A stretch of 64,000 bases of DNA from Sipunculus nudus. Its lineage: Eukaryota; Annelida; Sipuncula; Golfingiida; Sipunculidae. Each line of letters begins with the position of its first letter. Within the stretch, counting starts at the first letter, position 1. The notes beneath the pieces are model-generated. The model was not told where the DNA came from. It saw nothing but the letters and a program-made list of their open reading frames with translations, and did no database searches. The stretch is from positions 30,807,519-30,871,518 of the forward strand of contig CM049306.1 in NCBI GenBank assembly GCA_026874595.1, written 5' to 3'. The translations under genes were made by a program, and so were the position numbers. Below, in pieces: positions 37,461 through 49,694 of the stretch.

Positions 37461-38665
37461 ATTGTCAGTCAACAAGGGGATAATAAACGCTTTATTGACC
37501 GGTCAGTTAAAAAAAATCATTGAATTTACAGCTATTATATTTACTGAGACTAATGATTTTTTTTTTATCTCGAAAACCCAATTTCCATCGTTATTAGTGA
37601 TTATATTCAAATTGCTTGGATGTATGGCAAACTCAGCCGTGTTGAACTAGACCCGTCATGACACCAAACGATGCCGGTTCCCGTGGAATTTAGGTTCGTA
37701 TGTGGCATTTTAAGTAAATAAAATATATACCTGTATGTTGTTATTTCATTGTATTGATTAATGTGTCTTCATTAAAAAAAAATCACGAATACGTCAACGC
37801 ACGATTGACCGTAATGCATGCGTGCCGCCATATTGTTGACCGGGTATACGATCGTCCTGAAAGAGACATGGGTAACACACGAAGCAAATCGTATATTTGC
37901 AGCTCACGTAAAACGTTATAACTTTGTTATCCAAAACGTTTGAAAACCACGATATGGTGACAGTGACCTAACGGTTCTTAATATGAGAGTTTTTAACTGT
38001 GGATATCAGTCACGGAAGGCTTAGTTGACATGGGGATGTAAAGGTCATTGCACGGGTGACCCGGGGCTTGAATTTCCGCTGCACGGCTTCAAAGGTCAGC
38101 TGGTATTCAGCGATCAACCGGGCAGGCAAAAGAATTCACGTGTCTGTAGAGGATCAAGCTTGAATGACACGCAACTTCACATGCATAAACGGATATGGAA
38201 CCGCGAGTTTTTCTTAATGACAAGCATACCCATATAGTTTACCGGAAAGAAAATGTACATCAAAGAGCGGCAGACTGGCATAAGCGTCAAATTGACTCAT
38301 GATATTACAGTAACGCAGATTAGGAAGTCACTTGAATTGCGGCTTGTCACAACGGGTAGGCCTTGAACTGGGCAAATTTAAAATTTGCATTTAATGTTAA
38401 TAAAACGAAAATTCCGTCAGTTCATAAAATATAAGGCCCAAGAGATGATTAAAAGTGTAAATTATTGGGGAAAGACGTTTCACAAAGCACTGGTTAAAGG
38501 TATCGCCGATTATCGCTCAACTGACGTCGTTCCATGTACCGGGAAAGCTGACTGAAACGGGATACATACGTATTACAAGTCGCACCCCGACTTTGCTATA
38601 AAATTCTAGTTTTTAGAATTCGATTTCCTAGTACAAGTCGCGACTTCTGCAACGACTTTTACGGT
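37461..38665. other. CpG-rich block of unknown origin inside D
   Basis: The sequence is sharply different from its surroundings: many CG dinucleotides, few A/T runs and no A-E motif. D sequence stops after CCCTATAAAATCTA and resumes at GTAAATGCAGA. Near the right edge are the palindrome AAGTCGCGACTT and two ACAAGTCGC words. It lacks obvious terminal inverted repeats. A 70-codon open frame at 38025-38237 has no recognisable similarity. It could be a young insertion, a captured fragment or an unmethylated regulatory piece. Confidence 0.4.
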
Positions 38666-40152
38666 AAATGCAGACTTCTCTTGAGTTAGGTGCAATGGGT
38701 TAACCAGGCTTAGGTGAGAAAGGCAGTTGCCCCGAGTGAACCAGAACAAATCGCAAGCTCCAGCCACTGCACTGAGTGAACTCTTGACTTGTACCAGGCT
38801 GTACCTGGTGAGTGAACTTGTTACCTGTTGCCAAATCTGATATAGTTGGCAATGTGCTAAAGCTATAAATAGATCTAGACTGACCTTTGGCCTGTTGCCA
38901 AATCTGAAATAGTTGGCAGTCTGTCAAGCGATTTATAGATACAGACTCAATCTTGGCCTGTAGGAACATCTGTTTACACATACTGGAAGATTTTGGCTAC
39001 AATGCTATTTTTCAAGCTGACATATCCACAAGATTTTTTTTTATCAAAATGTTTAGAATAATAAAAGATGTAGTCCTTTCATTGTTAAAGGTCCTATAAT
39101 TCTGCCAACAATTAACAAAAGTTAAGTAAACTTGAACAAAGGCCTCCTAAGAATCATTATGTGTAATGTTACAGAAGTTGAACGTCAGATTTGCAGAAGA
39201 AGACTATTGCAGTCCGCAGTTTGAAATAGGCTTACTAATGGCTGCAAGACCAACTTCAGCTTTCTATGACCCTACCAAAAATCAACAAAAACCAATCTAT
39301 TCTTATACAATTGAAAGAACCCTACCCTAGCATAATACTTGTGAAAAATTAATCGATTCAGCTTGACAGTTTCATCATAAAACATTTTTAAACTGAAAGG
39401 CTTAAATTATGAGGTTTTTGTCTGTAAAAAAACAGCTAAATGTAGGTGGCACCACAAAAACTGCACTTCAAATAGGAGTCATGTAACCAACATGTGCACA
39501 AAACATAGTGATGCTAGCTCCTGTCATTTCTGAGATTGTCATGTTTGTGTGCTTACTTGTTTTTTAAATTCCTGTAACTCAGCCAAAATTCATCAAAACA
39601 AAACCATTTGAACAAACTTGAGAGAGCTCATCTCTGGGATCATTTCTGTGAAATAATGAACAATTTGTCTGAACGCTTTCAGAGAAGATTTTCAATTGTG
39701 TTTTTTAGCTTTTTCCTGTAAAATGTAAGTTATTATAGGTGGCGCCACAAAATGCTCAATCCCACAACATCTGATATTTGACATTTTTGCAAAAATTTTG
39801 GGGATGTTAACTTCTGCAATTCCTGTGAAATTATGGGTAAATGTACTAATGATCCATGATCCTTGTACAGAAGAGGTTGTTGCAGATGGTGCAACCAATA
39901 CCTCAAATTCATATACGAGTCATGTGCCCAACATGTTTATAAAAATGGTTGAAGATGGCTCCAGCTTTTTCTGATATTGTAATTTTAGTATCCTTTTTCG
40001 CCAAAGCTACCTGTAATGGAAGCAGATCCATTCAAACAAACTTGAGAGAGATTGTTTAAGAGATTATTCCTGAGAAATATTGAATAATTTTGCTGGACAG
40101 TTTCGGAGGAAGATTTTTTCACGCTTTAATGCTTTTGTAAATGCAGATAACA

Positions 40153-41476
40153 ACTAGATGTGTCGGAACGACACGAATGCCCCCGCCTGGGGCAATTAAG
40201 AAACATTTGTTAAATTTTTTAAAATTTTTTAAGTACAGGAAGTGTTGTATGGTCAACAAGGGCAAAATGCAAACTCGATCTGTAAAGGGTCATTATCAAG
40301 CAACACACCAAAAATCAGGCCAGTATCTGCAGGCATTGTGAAAAAAAGTCCATATATGTGCATTTTTCATGAAAATTTCTGTCTTTCATGAAATTTTCTA
40401 TGTTCAGGATCTGTCATATGGTGAAAAATAGGTTAACTGGGACGAAACGCGAACTCGATCTGTAAGTGGTCATTATGCGCCCACAGACCAAACATTAGGC
40501 CAGTATCTGTAAGCACTGCATTGCGAAACTAGAATATTAGCAAAAGTTGATAATCATTTATAAATTTAAATTGGATAGGTATATACCAAGTTTCATAACA
40601 ATCCACCAAATGCTTCCTGAGAAATAAGCTCCTAAGTTTTTTTTCTATACTAAGCTCTGTGACCTTGAAAAGTAGGTCAAGATCACCAATCTTTGAACTT
40701 GACCAAGATTTTGTAAATATAATGCAATAGCACTGAAGAAATGAAGTTCCTGTGTTGAATACCTTTGGAGATATCCTGCACAAAGGCCAAAATTGAAAAA
40801 AATCCGATAAAATTTCATTAAAAAATCAGAAATTGCAGGTGGCGCCACCAAAATTGTGCAGCACATACAGACCATCAGTCCCACTGATCATAGTAAGTTT
40901 TGTGAAAATCCACACAATGGTTCCTGAGATATAAACTTCTGAGTGTTTTTCTATAATCAGCTTTAAAATGTAGAAAAATGGGTCAAGGTCACCCATCTTC
41001 GAACTTGACTGAGATTTTATCAATATACATCTTCACTGATGAAATAAAATTTCAACGGTGAATCCTTTTAGAGATATCCCGCTCACAAGGTAAATGTTAA
41101 CAGACACGGAACGGACGGACGGACGGACAGACACCGGACAGACAGATGGACAGACGGACAGCTTGGGTGATGACAATAGCCCATCAGCCTATGAGCTGAG
41201 GGCTAAAAATGGCTGTACATGTGTATTTGTCATTAAAATTTCTATTTTTCATGAAATTTTCTAAGTTTAGGAGCCGAAAAATGGTCAAAAGTAGGTCAAC
41301 CGGGACGAAACCTGAACTCGATCTGTAACTGGTCATTATCTGCCCACACACCAAAAATCCGGATAATATCTGCAGGCATTGCGAAAAAAAGTCCGTACAA
41401 CTGTTTGATTTCAGAATGACGGAATGACGGACATGGGTAAAACTATATGCCCCGGCCACTTTGTGGCGGGGGCATA
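40153..41476 (-). mobile_element. Family B Helentron-like element, copy 2
   Basis: Same ends as B1: ACTAGA, hairpin GTGTCGGAACGACAC, arm ATGCCCCCGCC (40177-40187), and the exact inverse GGCGGGGGCAT (41465-41475) in a stem-loop. The palindrome GGTGGCGCCACC is at 40838-40849; the same place in B1 reads GGTGACGCCACC. It carries only one 180-bp unit. It interrupts D between ATGCAGATAACA and AAAATAAGCAAAG; the unbroken D sequence at 54553-54590 confirms the join. Confidence 0.78.
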
Positions 41477-41577
41477 AAAATAAGCAAAGCTGATAGAGTT
41501 TTTCAGATGACTGATATTTTGCATTAAATTTGGTGATGCTAGTTCCTGCTGTTTTTGAGATAGTATGGGTTAAGGTA

Positions 41578-42176
41578 GTATCTCACTGGACTGCGACAGC
41601 TTGCGACTAGTTGAAGACAAGACAATTGCAAGAAAATATGCGAATTAGCAACAATTTTCACTTGCAATCACACTGAATCATATTTACGACATGTTTGCGA
41701 ACATCGTAAGAGTGTTTGGCCCAAAATTCGGCTGGAGCTCGTATACCCGTCGTGCGAATGTCATGCGATGTTCACAAGACATTCGCACGACATTTGTGAA
41801 ATATTTACACGACCATTCGCGACCAGAATGTCAGATTCTCATTTTTATCTTCAAATATTCGCAATGTAGTTGCATAGGTTGCAAACCCCTCTCAAAATTG
41901 TCTCGCTGTTCTTGCAATTCCTGACTCGCAGAAACTGACTTGAGAATAGTTCAAGACAGGTTTGAGACACAAGCAACGCCTCTGCCACTATTTTGCGAGA
42001 AATTTTGGTTTGCAAATTTTTTGAACATGTTCAAAATTTTTGCAACATGTTAGCGACACTTTGAGAATCACGCGAGGAAAATGAGAACTGCCGCAAATGT
42101 TTTAGGACTCTTTTGAGACTCTCTCGCAAATGAATTCACAATTTGTCGCAAGTTGCAGCCCAGTGAGATACAGGCT
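41578..42176. mobile_element. 599-bp MITE with TTAAGGTA target duplication
   Basis: The left arm GTATCTCACTGGACTGCGAC continues into AGCTTGCGACTAGTTG. The right end is its inverse (CAATTTGTCGCAAGTTGCAG then CCCAGTGAGATAC) plus AGGCT. TTAAGGTA stands on both sides (41570-41577 and 42177-42184), and intact D copies have one such site (GGTTAANGTA). An 8-bp duplication suggests hAT-like; if only TTAA is counted, piggyBac-like is possible. The interior is full of GCGA/TCGC words. Confidence 0.72.
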
Positions 42177-42236
42177 TTAAGGTAAAGACGACATACAACA
42201 CCAAACCATTGCATCAGCTCACAGGTTTGCTAAAAA

Positions 42237-42733
42237 TACAGGTGGCACCACCAGTCTGCAGGCACAGATGAAACACTTCATGATCAATATGTATTCAAAG
42301 AATCATGATGATCAATGGATTGTTATTCAGATACTGCAGCTTTTGTATCAAAATTTTAATTATTCTGGGGATACTTACAAGCCCCATAGCTCAGAGGATA
42401 TGGGTAACAGAGACCTAATTTTCCGTTTCCAAGGTGAGTTTTCATGGACCTCCAACGATGTCAAGTTAGAAGATTGCAGGTCTAGCGATTATGATTAATG
42501 CCAGGTTAATGGACAGACAGACGGATGACCAAAAAAGAGTGATCACTATAGCTAAGATGACTTTCAGTCAGCTGAGCTAAAAAAATAAGCAAAATATGAA
42601 GAATTTTTTAGATGACTGATTTTATTGCATAAAATTTGGTGATGCTAGCTCCTGCCATTTTTGAGATAGTATGGGTGAACGTACAGATGACAGACAACCC
42701 CACACCATCACATTAGCTAACAGGTTCGCAAAA
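42237..42733 (-). mobile_element. A-type unit followed by a D-type end
   Basis: ACAGGTGGCACCACCAGTCT begins one A unit that ends GTCAGCTGAGCTAAAAAA (about 42565-42585). D-type sequence (AATAAGCAAAATATGAAG) then resumes and ends in the decayed D arm TAACAGGTTCGC and AAAAAT (42733). This is what remains if D was inserted in A, itself inserted in an older D. Confidence 0.5.
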
Positions 42734-43989
42734 ATACGCAATATTTTAAAAGCTGTCATGTTTACAAGAAATCCTAGTGATGATGAAGTATAATGAAGTT
42801 CAATCTAAGGTCACCCTTTTTGAAACTCATCTGAGAACTTGGATAAAACATTGTGTATCATATTTTAAAACAATATTTACAGGGTTCACAAAAATAATAT
42901 ATTTGGCTGATTTGACATTGAAGATCAAAGTCAAGGACACCAGTTTTTAACTCATTTGAGATTTTGGGGGAAACTGTTTGTTTCTAATTTCAGGGGAGGA
43001 TATGCAGCCCTTCATTTTTTTTCAAGAAATCCAACATACAATGAAGCTGACTTACTGATGACAACAGACGATGGTGCTGAAAACATGTCATAAGAGAGAT
43101 CAGTATCAGGTTTAAAATATACACTTTTTGGCTGATCTGAATTTCAAATGATTTTTTAATGTACTATAAATGTAGGAGATTTTGTCAGAGTCTTATCCAA
43201 TCATGACAATTACTCACAAAGTGACAAAGATATATTACCAGCCTCATGAACTGTCACCCCTTTTGAGAACAGCTAGCATGATTCTCTTTGCAGTGCTTGT
43301 GTTAATAATGCTTAAATAAGTGTCTTAGCTTGAGTTAATTAATTCTCCTAATCATTCATCTGATTGGCAAGTTTAAATATATATAAGCCCCCCCTACCCC
43401 AACCACCACATAAATATTGGTAGTTGCAGCATGTTGGCAGTGGTGCTTAGGGGCTGTCATTTTGAACTCTGCATATACTATCTGAAAAAAACTGCCATTT
43501 TCACCTCAAGTTTTACTTTCAATGCTCCAATAAAAAAGTGTGTTCTATACAACTCAACTTTACAGCTGGCAGTCACAATGTATCTGGGTAATACTAATGA
43601 AATGTCTTGGTGTCCTTGTTGTATGTGACCCTGATCACACAGTTAACCTTCCCTGACAAGATGTGCTTCTATTTATTTAAGTATTACATCAGCGTTGGTT
43701 TTTGTTACAGCAGACATGTCACACATGAAAGTAAGAAAAAAAAAAAAAAAAAAAACAGGAGAGAAAGGCAAACAGAGAAAGGTATTTTTCTCTGGCACCA
43801 TGTGCATACATAACTCAAGCGTCCATTTTTTAAATTTTATTTTGCAGTTCGCATTAACCAATTTTGAGCCCCCACCATTCAGACGTTTTTTTTTAAAAGA
43901 AAATGAAACACACTTTTGATAGAATATGAAATTTAATTAAAAAGCTTCATAATTAATTGAAAAATTTTCCCACATGCACTGAAATTTTA
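42734..43989. other. No recognisable feature
   Basis: AT-rich, with a 21-base A tract near 43736-43756 and a C tract near 43389. Short open frames in all directions look like chance. Confidence 0.35.
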
Positions 43990-44182
43990 AACAAGGCCTA
44001 CAGGCCTAATGGAACCTGTGCGATGAGATTACACCAGGTATAATGCTTCAATGCTGAACCATTACTTTTCAAGAACATGTGTAACATGTATATGAACAAT
44101 GCAAGTACTAAACACTTAGAAGAAGAAACAATTAAACAAACATCACTGCTGCAATTCTGGCATGGGTGCACACAACACAAAA

Positions 44183-45927
44183 CCTAGAATATGGGTAGTC
44201 AACAAGGGATTACTCGTATCCGCCAAAATCAGAGTGGGAAAGGTGAAGTGAGGCATGGATTGAGTGGCAAGGGAAAATAGAGTGAGGTGTGTTGCATAAT
44301 AGCCTGGATGTGTGCAGCCGAAATGTGTATGAAAGTTGTGCCACCTACCACAAAATCCAGAAAGCTGTCCAAGATGTATAAACATGCAAAATTTTAGGCA
44401 GATAAGTCAAACCACTACTGAGATATGAGAGATTTTAGCCCATGGCAGACAAACAGACAGACGCTGTGCAAAAATGGTGGCAGGTGGCGCCACCAATTTT
44501 GTGTATGATTAAGAGATATGTGAGATCTAGAGACATGCAAAATTTCAGGGGGGATATGTCAGACCAGTCCTGAGATATAAGCCTGAATGTCTGCAGCGTA
44601 TACATAAATATAGGTGGCGCCACCTGCCAAAAAATCCAGAAAGCTATCCAAGATGTATAAACATGCAAAATTTTAGGCAGATATGTCAAACCACTGCCGA
44701 GATAAGAATGATTTTATCACAAGGCAAACAAACAGACGGACGCTGTGCAAAAATGATTGCAGGTGGTGCCACCAGTTCTGCATATGATAAAGAGCTATGT
44801 GAGATCTATAAACATGCAAAATTTTTGTCCAATCGGTCAAATGGTTCCTGAGATATGAGCTTGGATGTCTGCAGTGTAAATTTGAATGTAGGTGGCGCCA
44901 CCTATCATTAAATCAAGAAAGCTGTCAAGGATGTATAAACCTGCAAAATATCAGGTGAATAAGTCAAACCACTGCCGAGATATGTGTGATTTTATCCCAA
45001 GGCAGATGAACAGATGGACGCTGTGCAAAAATGGTGCAGGTGGCACCACCAATTTTGTGTATGATTAAGAGCTATGTGAGATCTATACACATGCTCAATT
45101 TCAGGGGGATATGTCAGACCAGTCCTGATATATAAGCCTGAATGTCTGCAGCGTATACATAAATATAGGTGGCGCCACCTGCCACAAAATCAAGAAAGCT
45201 TTCCAAGATGTATAAACCTGCAAAATTTTAGGCAGATATGTCAAACCACTGCCGAGATAAGAATGATTTTATCACAAGGCAAACAAACAGACGGACGCTG
45301 TGCAAAAATGATTGCAGGTGGTGCCACCAGTTCTGCATATGATAAAGAGCTATGTGAGATCTATAAACATGCAAAATTTTTGTCCAATCGGTCAAATGGT
45401 TCCTGAGATATGAGCTTGGATGTCTGCAGTGTAAATTTGAATGTAGGTGGCGCCACCTATCATTAAATCAAGAAAGCTGTCAAGGATGTATAAACCTGCA
45501 AAATATCAGGTGAATAAGTCAAACCACTGCCGAGATATGTGTGATTTTATCCCAAGGCAGATGAACAGATGGACGCTGTGCAAAAATGGTTGCAGGTGGC
45601 GCCACCATTTTTAGTGTATGTTATAAAGCTTTCCAAGGGCTACATTTGTGCAAAATCTTTAGCCTTATCGGTCAAACGGTTCCTGAGATATGTGGGTTCA
45701 TGTGTGGAAACAGACGCACAAATGGACGCTGGGCAGAGAGGAAAGGTCAGAAGTCAACCAAAAATGAGGGCGCAGCAGTTCACATGTGACCAATCATAAT
45801 TCCGAATTTTAAAAAATTCTGCCCAGTGGTTATGGAGGAGTTCTCCGGAAACCTATGCGGCGATGGGGGCAGCGTCTGTGTCTGACTATAAACATAGTAT
45901 CCGCAAAACTCTATTTTGGCTGATACA
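44183..45927 (-). mobile_element. Family C Helentron-like element, copy 2
   Basis: CTAGAATATGG, a decayed hairpin (GTAGTC...GATTAC), the arm GTATCCGCCAAAA (44216-44228), and the inverse TTTTGGCTGATAC (45914-45926, one mismatch). The core has alternating palindrome units; perfect GGTGGCGCCACC at 44483, 44613, 44891, 45168, 45446 and 45595, GGTGGTGCCACC or GGTGGCACCACC in between. A block of about 555 bp is duplicated (44613 and 45168; 44891 and 45446). It splits D between CACACAACACAAA and ATGATTGTAGCTGG. Confidence 0.77.
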
Positions 45928-46987
45928 ATGATTGTAGCTGGCACCACAAGTCTTTTATACAACGAACAGATATATACATATGCCCAATGTCAGACTGATA
46001 TGTCAAACCCCTCTGGTGAAATAAGGAGGAACATACACTGTGCAAAAATTATTGTAGGTGGCGCCACCAGTCTTGTACACTATAAAGCTAGTCGATATGT
46101 ATAAACATGCCCAATTTTAGGCTGATGTATCAAATTCCTCTGTAGAAATAAGCAGGCGCATATACTGCAAAAGTCAATTCAGGTGGCACCACCTGTCTTG
46201 TAAATGAGAATACCATCAGAGACGCATAGACAGGTCAAAATATCAGTCCAATACATCAAACTTCCCCAGATTTTGATGCACTGGGCTGACAAGGCTTAGG
46301 TAATAAGGCAGTTGCCCCCCCCCCCCCCCCAGTGACCTGTGACAAATTGCTGCCTCAAGCTACTGCACTGAGTGAACTCTTAACCTGCACCTGGCTAGAC
46401 TGAGTGAACTTCTGACCTGTACCTGGCTGCACTGAGTGAACTATTGACCTGTTGCATAATCTGACACAGTTGGCAGTCTGCCAAAGCTATAAATAGATTC
46501 AGGCTGAACTTTGGTGCCAAATATAATGCAGTGAGCAGTCAGCCAAAGCTATAAATAGAATGCAGCTACTGCACTGAGTGAACTCTTGACCTATACCTGG
46601 CTGCACTCCTTCCAATCCTGGCACTGTGCCAAACTGTTTATAGAGCTGACATCATCTTGGCTAATGGCCAACATCAAGGCACTGGCAATCTGCCAATGGT
46701 AAACCAAGTGCTGCCATCTGTACACAAAAGTGGTCCCTACTTGAAATAACTTTAAAATTTATTTTCCCAATACAAAATGCTTTTCAGCTGACTTTTTTTT
46801 TTTATAAAAAAAGAAATCAGGAATATATGTAAAATTATTTGGGATGCATACTGAATGCAAAATTAAAATACAGATATATCTCATTGATGGCAAATTCTTG
46901 AATTAAGTCGAGCAGGGATACCAATAATTTATAATCCACGTACATTTGTCTTTATATAGCCACAGAGAGCTGAATATCCATGATTGT

Positions 46988-47809
46988 TGCCTTGGTGCAA
47001 GGCTGAGAATTACACACCAGGTGACCCAGGCTCCATACTCAGCCTAGTATATGTTCTTACGAAATATCGTAGCGGTCCTTCTGATTTATCAGAAGGAAAG
47101 AATAAAAGAGTAATTAAGAATAAGATGCAGCTTAAACTATGTTCACTCTACCTATATATCCTTTATATATCAGTTTCCATACATGTGAAGTCTCCTGTTT
47201 ATGTTATATATGATATAACAGCATTTTAACATGAAGAGAAGAGCAGAAGACCATCACTGACACAGCCATGTTGCTGAGGCATGAACTCTGGTCACACATG
47301 ACCTGACCTGTGACCTGACCTCTGGTGTACCAGAGTAATTTATTGCTAATAAATCTATTAAAAAAAATCTTAATTCATGAATAATACTTATGAGTAAATG
47401 ATAATATATGGCTACAATAAGTCCTTTATAAGTTTATGGCTATATCTTTTAAGGTTTTAACAAATTTGCCTATGGAAGTTATGGAAACAATATTTACTAT
47501 AATTTATTTGGAACAATAATCAGAGGACAACTTTTCTCATATCAATAAGGTCAAGGACAGGGTCATGTGACAAAAGATAAACATGACCGCATGGCAGGCT
47601 AAAAAAAAGTTGAAATCTTAACTAAGGGCACTTCTACATAATTTATTTTTACTCCAGAACAGTTTATTAGCCATTATTGGTAAGAAATTTGCTAAATTGC
47701 CTCCATTTTCTCTGTTTATTTTGCAAATATCCCAATATACCCCTGCTACGCTTTTCCATAAGAGGATCCCCATAACTGAAATCTCATTTTAGTTATGAAC
47801 CCATAACAA
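46988..47809. mobile_element. 822-bp insertion flanked by a 10-bp duplication
   Basis: CCATGATTGT is present at 46978-46987 and again at 47810-47819, while D copy 1 has it once (13178-13187). The insert starts TGCCTTGGTGCAAGGCTGAG and ends CCCATAACAA. It has no clear arms. The first 90 bases could be a degenerate tRNA-like SINE head, but the boxes are weak. A 10-bp duplication would fit a retroposon; 9-11 bp would also fit some DNA elements. Confidence 0.6.
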
Positions 47810-49008
47810 CCATGATTGTAATATTGCCTGGTAAGATGAATAACTTAAATCATAAATCTAAATTTTTTAAAAGCTTTTAAAAAAACTTTCTTGTCAATAT
47901 TAACCAAAGATAACCTGAAATCTAAATGTCTAGTGGCATGATGTATTAGATGCTGATAAACTGGTGCCAGGCTAGATGTAACAGCATCACACAGCTAACA
48001 TATATGATAAAATGACTCAATTCAATCTCTATAATTCAGCCAAAAATCATTCATTTGGAACCATTAATGACAATTATTATAAGAATTATTGTAGGGATTA
48101 TTCTTGTAAAATATTTAACAAACTGGCTTCAGTGGCATCAGTTGAAAAACGTTTCGCAGGTTTATAACTCATATAGGAAGATACAGCAAACTGGGTAAGT
48201 TCAGCTTCCTGTTACTCAGCCAAAAAGCACTGAACCAAAACCATTTGAACAAACTTGAATTATCAACATCTGAGGATAATTAATGTGTGAGATTTATGAA
48301 TTTGGCCCAGTGGTTTTTGAGAAGAAGATCTTTGTAGCCACTGAGCTAAAATGGGCTGTTATGGCATATGACTAAATTCAGCTTCCCATAACTTAGCCAA
48401 AAGTCACTGAAAAGAGACCATTTGAACAAACTTCAGAAAGCACTACCCTAGGATCATTTCTGTGAGATTTTAAACATTTTGGCCATATGATTTCAGAGAA
48501 GAAGTTTTTTGTACCCCTCAGTGTGATACAGGCACTGATGACCCCGTACAAAAAAGGCCGATGCAGGTGGTGCCACCAATACCTCAATTTCAGATATGAC
48601 CTATGTGACCAACATTGGCATAAAATTTGGTGATGATAGTTCCAGCCGTTTCTGAGATTTAAATTTTAATAGGCTTTTGCATAGTTAACAAAGTTCAACC
48701 TAATCTCCGAACTTAAGAAAGATTGTTCCAGGGATCATTTCTGTGAAATATTGGACAATTTGGCTGGACAGTTTCAGAGAAGAAGATTTTTAAGGCTTTT
48801 TTAGCTTTTCCCTATAAAATCTAAGAAAATGCAGTTAGAAAAAAATAAACAAAATCAGATATAGTTTTTTGGATGACTGATTATTTGCAAAAAATTTGGT
48901 GATACTAGCTCCTGCCGTTTTTGAGATAGGTATGGTTAACGTACAGACGACACACAACGTACGACGCACGACACAACACCATCGCATAAGCCCACGGGTT
49001 GCTAAAAA

Positions 49009-49694
49009 GTGTCTTAGAATCATACATTTTTGGCCTTAAAGGGTTATCAGCTGTCTGGTTTTATGTGGTTTATGTGGCTTCAATCTGATATAAATTTTTC
49101 ACGATTGTTTCAAATTAGCTATTGCCATATACTGTGGTGATTAAGCTGTCAGTGACCATTCAGGTCAGGGAACATATCCTCTCGTGGGTTTGTTTTGTGA
49201 TGGGGACATTGCACCCAGAACAGAGAATGGGCCCTGATGTCATTAGCCAATTAAAAAGTGACATGGACTGACATGATTTAAATCTAGAAAAACATATTGC
49301 TTTTATTCTTCCCAGGAAGAATAAAAGAAAGTTTTTATTGACATTTTAAATATTGACATTCAGATTTTTGTTTCAGAGGGAGTTTTCTATTGAGTGACAA
49401 CACTGTGAAGGTGACAGTTTAAAATACAATTCCCTAAATCTTTTTTCAAAAATCACACAATGCCATGCTTTTTGCAGAAATTCAGAAAATCATTTTTTTG
49501 CAAAAAAAATGGTTCTGTTTATGCAACATCTATATAAATCATTTTTATAGGTTAATTTTTTTTTACTTTAAATGGGTTTTTTGTTTTTACCTTAAATAAC
49601 ATTCACAAAAAGATACAACCAGAAAATGTCCACAGGACAAATTCCGAACCCATAAGGAATGTGAACAATGTGTACTTTGCCTTACAATGGAATT
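49009..49694. other. No recognisable feature
   Basis: AT-rich with T runs; no arms, no coding signal. Confidence 0.35.

Larger units (their letters stand above)
35966..42236 (-). mobile_element. Family D element with several insertions
   Basis: The left end is ACAAGGCCTACAGGCCAGAT with the arm GCAAACCTGTG (35986-35996). The right end is the exact inverse CACAGGTTTGC (42220-42230) and TAAAAAT. D-type units carry GGTGGCGCCACC at 36354-36365 and 36481-36492 and variants at 37012 and 39738. The element is broken by a CpG-rich block (37461-38665), a B element (40153-41476) and a MITE (41578-42176). D-type sequence on the two sides of the CpG-rich block overlaps in content, so a rearrangement or two D copies may be involved. 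Confidence 0.55.
43990..49008 (-). mobile_element. Family D element, copy 3, with C2 and an 822-bp insertion
   Basis: The left end is AACAAGGCCTACAGGCCTAA with a decayed arm GGAACCTGTG. The right end is CCCACGGGTTGCTAAAAA (48991-49008). Outside the two insertions it follows copy 1 closely: 46300-46990 matches 12500-13180 and 47820-48990 matches 13180-14360. It has a pure C tract at 46314-46330 where copy 1 has only a few bases. Confidence 0.68.
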
